Assembly: GCA_004524425.1 (NCBI GenBank) | Contig: SDNN01000087.1 | Location: 1 to 10,919, forward strand | Reading direction: 5' to 3' | Length of the DNA stretch: 10,919 nt | Source of the DNA: Promethearchaeota archaeon | GTDB taxonomy: Archaea; Asgardarchaeota; Lokiarchaeia; Sigynarchaeales; SOKP01 | The notes under the pieces: generated by a model | What the model was told of the DNA's origin: nothing | What the model saw: only the letters and a program-made list of their open reading frames with translations | The model's database searches: none | Shown here: in pieces, positions 5,188-10,919 of the stretch | Layout of the letters: the number at the start of each line of letters is the position of its first letter | Numbering within the stretch: the stretch's first letter is position 1 | Position numbers and translations under genes: made by a program

Positions 5188-6480
5188 ATGACAAAAGAAA
5201 ATCCTGCTTGGTATGAAACTCAAGTAGTTAAGGATTCAATGGCAGCTCTGGGAGGAAGAGCTGTAAGAGGAGTCATGTCAAACTATTTTTCGTCCAGAAT
5301 CTATTCCGGGAAATTAGGGCTAGTACAGGTCACAAATTATCTCGAGGCAACAATTGAACCAGAACAAAGAAGAGCCTTAATAATCACGGACGATTTTACC
5401 GAAAGATACGCTAAAAAGGTAATAGATCATTTAGAACTTATTGATTTCGAATGTAAGGTTTGGCCAGGCGCAATACCAGAAGTTCCAATCTATACAATTG
5501 AAAAAGGTGCTAAAGTATGCGAAGATTTCAAGCCAACTGTGATATTTGGTATTGGAGGAGGGAGCGTGATGGATACCGTGAAAATGGTCTTGATAAAATA
5601 TGAAAAACCTGAAGAGAATCTCTTAATGATCTTGCCATTTTTTGGGTCATTGGGATTACGTAAAAAAGTAAAATATTGGATCGCGATACCCACTACGTCC
5701 GGCACGGGTTCTGAATGCACGCAAGCAGCAGTGATAACTGATACCGACAGAGATCCACCGAAAAAAATAGAAGTATTGAGTGACGAATTATTTGCGGATA
5801 TTACTATTTTAGATACTGATTTTGTAAAGGATATGCCCCCATTCCTTACCATGGCTACTGGACTCGATGCCTTTGCTCATGCTGTTGGGGCTTACGTTTC
5901 AAACTGGGGTAGTCCTTTCGTAGATGCCATGAATAAAACGGCTATTGAAGAAATCATAAAATATTTACCACGCGCTTATAAATATGGAGCAAAGGATTTA
6001 GAAGCGAGAAGTGGGATGCAAATGGCCTCCTTAATGGCGGGGATAGGATTTGGCAATACTGTCACGGGCATAGATCATTCTTTAGGACATAGTTTTGGTA
6101 AAATTTTTAGCGTTCATCATGGGCTTAGTGTTGGCATGTTTCTGATTTATTCTATTGAATATCAAAAACCAGTTACAAATAGATGGAAGGATTTATGTCC
6201 TATTTTTGGAATTAAGGTGGAGGATAAAAGTAGAGATCAGTTATTTAAAGAATTTATTGATGCAATGAAAGAATTTATGCGCTCACTAGACGCTCCTACG
6301 TGTGTAAAAGAGATCAAAAAACCTGAAATAAATAAAGAAGATTATTTTGCCAAACTTGACCTTCTAGCGGATTATGCTGATAATGATGCTGTTTCCCTGA
6401 CCTCATTCCGACCAATAACTAAGCAGTTATATAAAAAAATATATGAATACGCCTGGGATGGTAAAGATATTGATTTTTAA
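5188..6480 (+). CDS. Iron-containing (group III) alcohol dehydrogenase
   Basis: 430 residues, cytoplasmic; interconverts an alcohol and an aldehyde or ketone with NAD(P)(H). The dinucleotide motif GGGSVMD is at 123-129 and PTTSGTGSE at 168-176. Metal ligands of the family are all present: D227 and H231 (GLDAFAHAVGAY), H297 (GIDHSLGH) and H311 (SVHHG); H301 matches the conserved active-site His between them. The protein is longer than the usual 380-400 residues, with about 40 extra residues at the N-terminus and a longer stretch before PTTSGTGSE (about 150-165). The spacing to the aldehyde ferredoxin oxidoreductase is 22 bases, which implies one transcript and a shared pathway: alcohol to aldehyde here, aldehyde to acid next, or the reverse. 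Metal identity and substrate cannot be read from sequence. Confidence 0.93.
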   Translation: MTKENPAWYETQVVKDSMAALGGRAVRGVMSNYFSSRIYSGKLGLVQVTNYLEATIEPEQRRALIITDDFTERYAKKVIDHLELIDFECKVWPGAIPEVPIYTIEKGAKVCEDFKPTVIFGIGGGSVMDTVKMVLIKYEKPEENLLMILPFFGSLGLRKKVKYWIAIPTTSGTGSECTQAAVITDTDRDPPKKIEVLSDELFADITILDTDFVKDMPPFLTMATGLDAFAHAVGAYVSNWGSPFVDAMNKTAIEEIIKYLPRAYKYGAKDLEARSGMQMASLMAGIGFGNTVTGIDHSLGHSFGKIFSVHHGLSVGMFLIYSIEYQKPVTNRWKDLCPIFGIKVEDKSRDQLFKEFIDAMKEFMRSLDAPTCVKEIKKPEINKEDYFAKLDLLADYADNDAVSLTSFRPITKQLYKKIYEYAWDGKDIDF

Positions 6481-6502
6481 AATTTAGCATGGGGGATAAA
6501 AA

Positions 6503-8377
6503 ATGAGTGATAATTTAGTAGGTTTTAATGGAAAAATAGCTTATGTGGATTTGAATCAGCAAAAAGTTGAAGTTAAGGATTTGGATCCTCAAGTGGCAAA
6601 ACATTATCTTGGAGGTACTGGACTAAGTGCTAAAATAATCTATGATCTACTTTCTGATGAAGATTATACCACTTTAAAAAATGATACGTTTTCTGAAATT
6701 AATCCTTTAATTTTTGCCACCGGTCCAATTACGGGAACCGTGCGTCCATCTTCTGGTCGATATTCCGTATCTGGCATCTCTCCCCTCACAAAAATATGGG
6801 GTGAAGGAACATCTGGAGGATTCTTTTGTATCTCACTTCGAAATAGTGGTTATGATGCGATTGTCTTTACTGGGAAGGCAAAACAACCGATATACGTTTA
6901 TATAAATGATGAAAAGTTCGAATTTAAAGATGCTGTAAAGATTTGGGGTAAAGATACCTATGAAACTCAAGAAATAATTAAAAAGGAATTAAATAATGAA
7001 AAAGTGAAGATCGCTACTATTGGCATTGCAGGAGAAAACTTAGTAAAATATGCAGCAATTATCAATGATGAAGGAAGAGCTATTGGAAGATGTGGCATGG
7101 GCGCTTTAATGGGATCAAAGAATTTAAAAGCGCTCGCAATACTCGGTACTAATAGAGTACAAATAGAAGATCCCACTGCCATGAAAGATATACTGAAAAA
7201 AGAGCAAGCAGCAACTAAAAGAGACTTTCTTAAAACTGCTACATTTAATGTATTCCATCTTTATGGTACTAATTCTTATTTTGATATTGGCATGGTTTTG
7301 GGTGATACTCCTGCATATTATTATACAGAAACAGAATTTTTAGCAGAAAAATTAACAGGTAAAACGTTGAAGGAAAAATTTCCTGTTTTTAATTATGGGT
7401 GTGCAGGCTGCACGTTGCAATGCGGTAAGACAACTATTGTTAATTATAATGATACTGAAATTCAAGTAGATGGCCCAGAATATGAATCTGTAGCTGTATT
7501 TGGACCAATGCTCGGAATTTTCGATCCCGTACCAGTAATCTTGGCACATCATCAATGCAATATTTTAGGAATAGACACAATATCTGGAGGAGTGAGCATA
7601 TCATTTTTAATATATTTAGTTGAAAATGATCTCGGAACGGACAAGATAAAGCAACATCTAAAGGATATTGACATAAAGGATATTAAATGGGGGAACAGTG
7701 AATTAATTCCTAAATTACTAGAAAAAATAGCGAAAAGAGAAGGTATTGGAGACATATTGGCTGAAGGTGTAAGGAGCATGGCTGAAACTTTTGAAGTAGA
7801 TCCTGAATTGGCCGCACATGTCAAGGGTTTGGAGATGCCAATGCATGACCCGAGAGCTTTTGCTGGCCAAGCATTAAGTTACATTACTTGTTGTATTGGA
7901 GCTAGTCATGTGAAGTGTGATTGGTATTCAGTGGAGATTGGTAACATGAGCTATCCCAAATTGAGAGCTAAGAGCGGGGATTGGCATGATATAAGTAGAC
8001 GAGAAAAAGGAGTTATTGGAATGCAGGATGTCAGAGCACTTGATGATTCTGTTTTAAACTGCATTTTTAGAAATCCTCCCTTAGAGGACATAATTGGATT
8101 TATCAATGCTGCGACTGGATTTGGATATGATAGGAAATCTCTATTAAAAGTTGGGGAGCGGATAAATAACATAAAAAGAGTGATTAACTGTAAAATGGGA
8201 ATCACTAGGGAAGATGATAGATTGCCGGGTCATCTAAATAAAGTCCTAGATCATGGAAAAACAGCGGGAGTTAACCATGATATGGAAAAAAATCTTAAAC
8301 GTTATTATAAGGAAAGAGGATGGGATTGGGAAACGGGAGCTCCAAGTCAAGAAAAATTAGATGAATTAGGAATTTAA
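6503..8377 (+). CDS. aor: Aldehyde ferredoxin oxidoreductase (tungsten/molybdopterin, 4Fe-4S)
   Basis: 624 residues, full length for the family (about 600-620). It oxidises aldehydes to carboxylic acids and reduces ferredoxin, using a bis-pterin W (or Mo) centre and one [4Fe-4S] cluster; it acts in the cytoplasm. Domain 1 (about 6-215) shows the family opening GFNGKIAYVDL, LGGTGL, FATGPITGT and SGRYSVSGISPLT. Cluster ligands are C300, C303 and C307 (GCAGCTLQC) with C520 late in the chain (DDSVLNC). GPEYES at 324-329 and HDPRAFAGQALSY at 448-460 are the expected pterin/active-site segments. Odd: after it, TCCIGASHVKCDW (462-474) has three cysteines where family members I remember read closer to TSNRGA.H. 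ATG 6503 has GGGGGAT upstream. Symbol aor is the family name; the exact subfamily is not resolved. The neighbours supply likely alcohol and ferredoxin partners. Confidence 0.95.
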   Translation: MSDNLVGFNGKIAYVDLNQQKVEVKDLDPQVAKHYLGGTGLSAKIIYDLLSDEDYTTLKNDTFSEINPLIFATGPITGTVRPSSGRYSVSGISPLTKIWGEGTSGGFFCISLRNSGYDAIVFTGKAKQPIYVYINDEKFEFKDAVKIWGKDTYETQEIIKKELNNEKVKIATIGIAGENLVKYAAIINDEGRAIGRCGMGALMGSKNLKALAILGTNRVQIEDPTAMKDILKKEQAATKRDFLKTATFNVFHLYGTNSYFDIGMVLGDTPAYYYTETEFLAEKLTGKTLKEKFPVFNYGCAGCTLQCGKTTIVNYNDTEIQVDGPEYESVAVFGPMLGIFDPVPVILAHHQCNILGIDTISGGVSISFLIYLVENDLGTDKIKQHLKDIDIKDIKWGNSELIPKLLEKIAKREGIGDILAEGVRSMAETFEVDPELAAHVKGLEMPMHDPRAFAGQALSYITCCIGASHVKCDWYSVEIGNMSYPKLRAKSGDWHDISRREKGVIGMQDVRALDDSVLNCIFRNPPLEDIIGFINAATGFGYDRKSLLKVGERINNIKRVINCKMGITREDDRLPGHLNKVLDHGKTAGVNHDMEKNLKRYYKERGWDWETGAPSQEKLDELGI

Positions 8378-8391
8378 ATCTCTTTCTTCCA

Positions 8392-8405
8392 TTTTTTTAT
8401 TTTTT
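8392..8405 (+). terminator. Oligo-T terminator of the alcohol/aldehyde operon
   Basis: T7-A-T6, starting 15 bases after the TAA of the aldehyde oxidoreductase gene. This is a good archaeal termination signal; another T6 lies near 8427. Confidence 0.55.
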
Positions 8406-8453
8406 AATTAAATAACAAATTCTTATTTTTTAATGATATTAAGTCATTTTTCC

Positions 8454-8481
8454 AAAAAAAATAAGATTGGAATAAAAAAAA
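8454..8481 (-). terminator. Oligo-T terminators of the minus-strand reductase operon
   Basis: Read on the minus strand, T8 at 8481-8474 and T8 at 8461-8454 begin five bases after the TGA at 8488-8486. A small inverted repeat TCCAA/TTGGA (8451-8455 and 8468-8472) lies between them. Together with 8392-8405 this makes the 108-base gap a two-way terminator between converging operons. Confidence 0.5.
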
Positions 8482-8485
8482 TTAA

Positions 8486-9673
8486 TCATGTTAAAGTTAA
8501 ATCTAAGCGCACGTCGGTTATGGGATAAGATATGCAGGGGTGTATGAAGCCGTAATCTTCATCCACCTCACGAATCGTTACTTCTGGTGGTACAAATACC
8601 TTCCCTGATACAAGCTTCGTTCTACATAGAGCGCATTGGCCAGATCGGCATCCACTCTCAATTTTCAGGCCTAAACCTATTTCTCTTTCTATGCTATTTA
8701 ATATAGGTTCTACGGGTAGAGCTTCTATTGTTTTTTGTTGCGTTTTGCCTTGTTCCATGAAATCGATCGTAATTTTGAAAGGTTTGGAACTATCTAATTC
8801 TTTTGGCCATCCCATTACTTTTGTTATGTCATCAGGTACGCCATATGCCTCATAAATCGCGCGATGCAATGGTATGTTTAAAGATTTCAACTCGTCCTGA
8901 ATAAATTTATACATGTCTCTACTCCCCACAATATAAAAGAATTTATCTTCAACTTTATCGATGAAATTGAGAATCTCGTTTTTTGTGATGAATCCGCATG
9001 CGCCTTTCCATTCGGGTTCAGGTTCTGAGAGTATGTACTTTACTCTAATATTTGAACGTCTAGTCTGGATATCTTCCAATACGTCTCTAAATAACAAATC
9101 CTTTTCCGTCAAGCATCCAAAAATCACCCACACGTTCAATGGTAATGCTCTTTCAGAGATATCTCTCAACATGGAAATGAAGGGCGTGATTCCGCACCCT
9201 CCTGCTATGAACACTAAATTTGTTCCGTGAAATAGGGGATTATAGTAGAATTCTCCCAACGGTCCGGTAGCTTCTAAAACCTCTCCAACCTTCAAATTTT
9301 CAAAGATATAAGGACTGACAAATCCTCCCTCCTTCTTTTTGATACCTAATTCATAATACGAAAGTTGATTGGGAGAGGAAACCAGAGAATATGGACGAGA
9401 AGTCCTTACTCCGTTTATCTCTACAGTCAGACCAATGTATTGTCCGGCTCGAAATGGTGCTAATAGTTTTTTAGGATTAGCAGAAATAAATCTATACAAC
9501 TTTGTATCCCAAGAAAGTTCTTTTATATCAGTAACTCGGAGTGCTTGTTTTTCCGGATGGAGTCTATCACATAGATTTTCAAGTCCGTCATAATACCATG
9601 GTATTTGCTGGGCTTTTTCCCGCCATTTTTTAATTTTTTCGGCCTCTTGATATTTCTTAATATCCTTCATCAT
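8486..9673 (-). CDS. Flavin reductase with FAD, NAD(P) and plant-type [2Fe-2S] domains
   Basis: 395 residues, cytoplasmic. It carries electrons between NAD(P)H and a partner through FAD and a [2Fe-2S] cluster. After a basic helical N-terminus (1-25) comes the FAD barrel with RPYSLVSS at 93-100, the NAD(P) domain with GGCGITP at 158-164 and YIVGS at 247-251, and a C-terminal plant-type ferredoxin (about 297-395). Cluster ligands are C342, C347 and C350 (GCRSGQCALC) with C380 (HPC). This order (reductase then ferredoxin) is that of oxygenase reductases such as phenylacetyl-CoA epoxidase PaaE, yet no oxygenase is in view and the surrounding genes are anaerobic in type. Its ATG follows the stop of the flavoprotein gene by one base, with GGAGGA upstream, so the two are translated together and probably work as partners. 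ATG 9673 is preferred to ATG 9670 for better RBS spacing. Confidence 0.92.
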   Translation of the reverse strand: MMKDIKKYQEAEKIKKWREKAQQIPWYYDGLENLCDRLHPEKQALRVTDIKELSWDTKLYRFISANPKKLLAPFRAGQYIGLTVEINGVRTSRPYSLVSSPNQLSYYELGIKKKEGGFVSPYIFENLKVGEVLEATGPLGEFYYNPLFHGTNLVFIAGGCGITPFISMLRDISERALPLNVWVIFGCLTEKDLLFRDVLEDIQTRRSNIRVKYILSEPEPEWKGACGFITKNEILNFIDKVEDKFFYIVGSRDMYKFIQDELKSLNIPLHRAIYEAYGVPDDITKVMGWPKELDSSKPFKITIDFMEQGKTQQKTIEALPVEPILNSIEREIGLGLKIESGCRSGQCALCRTKLVSGKVFVPPEVTIREVDEDYGFIHPCISYPITDVRLDLTLT

Positions 9674-9674
9674 T

Positions 9675-10919
9675 TTACCATCTATCCTCCTTTTTATCTT
9701 TTAAATACATTCCAGCTGCGATTCTTCCTCCCACTATCGTTGTAGAGAATCCTCCACCGAAATTTGTCCATGCTCCTACTTGATATAATCCAGGTATGGC
9801 ACCCCTGCTTTTTAAACGGAGCATTGGGCCATTTGTGACATCTTGTGTCGTTCCGTAAATGGCACCTTCGATATTTTTAGAATAACGATAATAAGTCAAG
9901 GGAGTGGCTGCCTCGGCAACTTCGATGTAATCTCTAATATTGGGACAGATCGTTTTTTCCACAATGGAAACCATCTCATCTGCAATGCGATCTTTTACTT
10001 TAAAATATTGGTCAGCTGAGATATTTTGCCAAAGTTTTCCCATTTGAAGCGTGGTTAAAACAAGTTGAGTAGTCCCTGGCGGTGATATATCTTCATAGAT
10101 ATGATTGTAACACGCCGCCACCATGTATTTTGGAGGTTCTAACTTGCGGAATGTTTCAAAAGCTTCATTCATATCATAGGTTGTATTTATGAAAGTCTCA
10201 TGGGCAGAAAGCCCTAATTCCTCATAGGAGGCATTTAATCCAATGTACACAGAGAATCCGGATGGCCCTATCTCTGGAGCGTAAATTTTTCGTAAATACT
10301 CTTCTGGAACTTTATCCTGCGGGAGCATTTTCATTGCAGTACAAATCGGATTTACATTTGATATGACTGCTTTACATTGATAGACATCACCATTAATTAG
10401 CTCGACTCCAGCAACCCTTTCATTTTCCACGAGTATGCGATTTACTAAGGCATTATATCTAACATCTCCACCCAATTCCTTGAAAGCTTGTACCATTGCG
10501 TGTGAAAAAGAGTGCGATCTTCCTTCTGGAAAGGCGGCACCCCATTTGAGATAAAAAATGATCATGGCAACATAGACATATGCGTTCATTTGGTCTGGTG
10601 GTAATCCAACATATCCCCAGAGCTGAGAAATTAATGCAATAAGCTTTTTATCCTTAAAGAATTTATCAAATAAGTCCGAAAGAGTAATGCCAGAGATGCG
10701 CGGAAGCCAAGGATGCTCTTTTAAAATTTCTTGCGGGGAAAATTTACCTCCTCTCGATGCAATATATTCAATACCAGCTAATACTGCTTGGCACATTTCC
10801 ATGAATTCTTCGATACCCTTCTTTTCATGGGGGAAAAGTTCAACGAATTTTTCTTTATATTCTTCTAATCCAAATGGGATCGTCACATCGTACCCATCGG
10901 GATAAATGCTTCGATAAAA
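9675..10919 (-). CDS. Phytoene-desaturase/retinol-saturase-like flavoprotein (5' partial)
   Basis: The frame is open to the right edge, giving the last 414 residues; the N-terminal FAD Rossmann GxGxxG lies outside. A GTG at 10886 is not the start: the preceding codons encode FYRSIYPDGYD, which continues the family pattern (YPDG then VTIPFG). Within the piece, FPEGRSHSFSHAMVQAFKEL at about 130-149, GGDVRYNALVNRI after it and the AVISN segment at about 184 match the carotenoid desaturase/isomerase FAD fold. The C-terminal GLYQVGAWTNFGGGF and GGRIAAG (about 377-403) form the closing FAD motif. Relatives act on polyisoprenoids (desaturases, isomerases, retinol saturase); the substrate here is unknown, and isoprenoid lipid chains or quinones are only guesses. 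One base separates its TAA from the reductase ATG, which suggests that the reductase supplies electrons. It is cytoplasmic or membrane-peripheral. Confidence 0.88.
   Translation of the reverse strand, partial: FYRSIYPDGYDVTIPFGLEEYKEKFVELFPHEKKGIEEFMEMCQAVLAGIEYIASRGGKFSPQEILKEHPWLPRISGITLSDLFDKFFKDKKLIALISQLWGYVGLPPDQMNAYVYVAMIIFYLKWGAAFPEGRSHSFSHAMVQAFKELGGDVRYNALVNRILVENERVAGVELINGDVYQCKAVISNVNPICTAMKMLPQDKVPEEYLRKIYAPEIGPSGFSVYIGLNASYEELGLSAHETFINTTYDMNEAFETFRKLEPPKYMVAACYNHIYEDISPPGTTQLVLTTLQMGKLWQNISADQYFKVKDRIADEMVSIVEKTICPNIRDYIEVAEAATPLTYYRYSKNIEGAIYGTTQDVTNGPMLRLKSRGAIPGLYQVGAWTNFGGGFSTTIVGGRIAAGMYLKDKKEDRW
9685..9690 (-). promoter_or_regulatory. Strong Shine-Dalgarno GGAGGA of the reductase gene, inside the flavoprotein gene
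   Basis: The minus strand reads AAAAAGGAGGATAGATGG just before ATG 9673, within the last codons of the upstream gene. It is the strongest RBS in the window and decides the start of the reductase. Confidence 0.65.

Noticed and set aside
5490..5852. 120-codon open frame on the minus strand
   Set aside because: It is antisense to the NAD-binding and metal-site region of the alcohol dehydrogenase, whose motifs are unambiguous on the plus strand.
10884..10886. GTG as the start of the flavoprotein gene
   Set aside because: The frame continues upstream to the window edge, and the preceding residues (FYRSIYPDGYD) fit the family, so the gene is truncated by the window rather than starting here.
1..10919. 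Search by eye for tRNA, rRNA, transposase, CRISPR array and attachment sites
   Set aside because: No cloverleaf, conserved rRNA segment, transposase motif or regularly spaced repeat was seen.

Overview
The window is AT-rich and reads as an anaerobic archaeon. A member of the Asgard group (Lokiarchaeia-like) is my best guess. The support is a multi-winged-helix regulator, a membrane protein with a cytoplasmic double zinc ribbon, a tungsten-type aldehyde ferredoxin oxidoreductase, cysteine-rich ferredoxin-like proteins, oligo-T terminators and TATA-like upstream boxes. The lineage is inference from gene style; there is no rRNA or other marker here.

Left part (1-2434): the 3' end of an unrecognised acidic protein (3-221) is followed closely by a triple winged-helix protein (244-924). 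That gene seems to lack a normal start codon. It converges, with overlapping stop codons, on a minus-strand membrane/zinc-ribbon protein (921-2021). A 413-base AT-rich gap with two perfect palindromes (2022-2434) separates this from the next block.

Middle part (2435-8377, all plus strand): a two-helix small membrane protein, a structured and unusual leader (2657-2808), two paralogous cysteine-rich proteins with an N-terminal winged-helix-like part and a C-terminal 2[4Fe-4S] ferredoxin domain, an iron-dependent alcohol dehydrogenase, and an aldehyde ferredoxin oxidoreductase. The last two are 22 bases apart and look like one transcript with its own TATA-like promoter. Together they suggest interconversion of alcohol, aldehyde and carboxylic acid, with electrons passing to ferredoxin-type carriers.

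Right part (8486-10919, minus strand): a 5'-truncated phytoene-desaturase/retinol-saturase-like flavoprotein is followed one base later by a flavin reductase with FAD, NAD(P) and plant-type [2Fe-2S] domains. This tightly coupled pair converges on the aldehyde oxidoreductase across a short gap with oligo-T tracts on both strands. The pair plausibly forms an electron chain from NAD(P)H to a flavin-dependent saturation or desaturation reaction; the substrate is unknown.

No mobile element, CRISPR array, tRNA or rRNA was seen.
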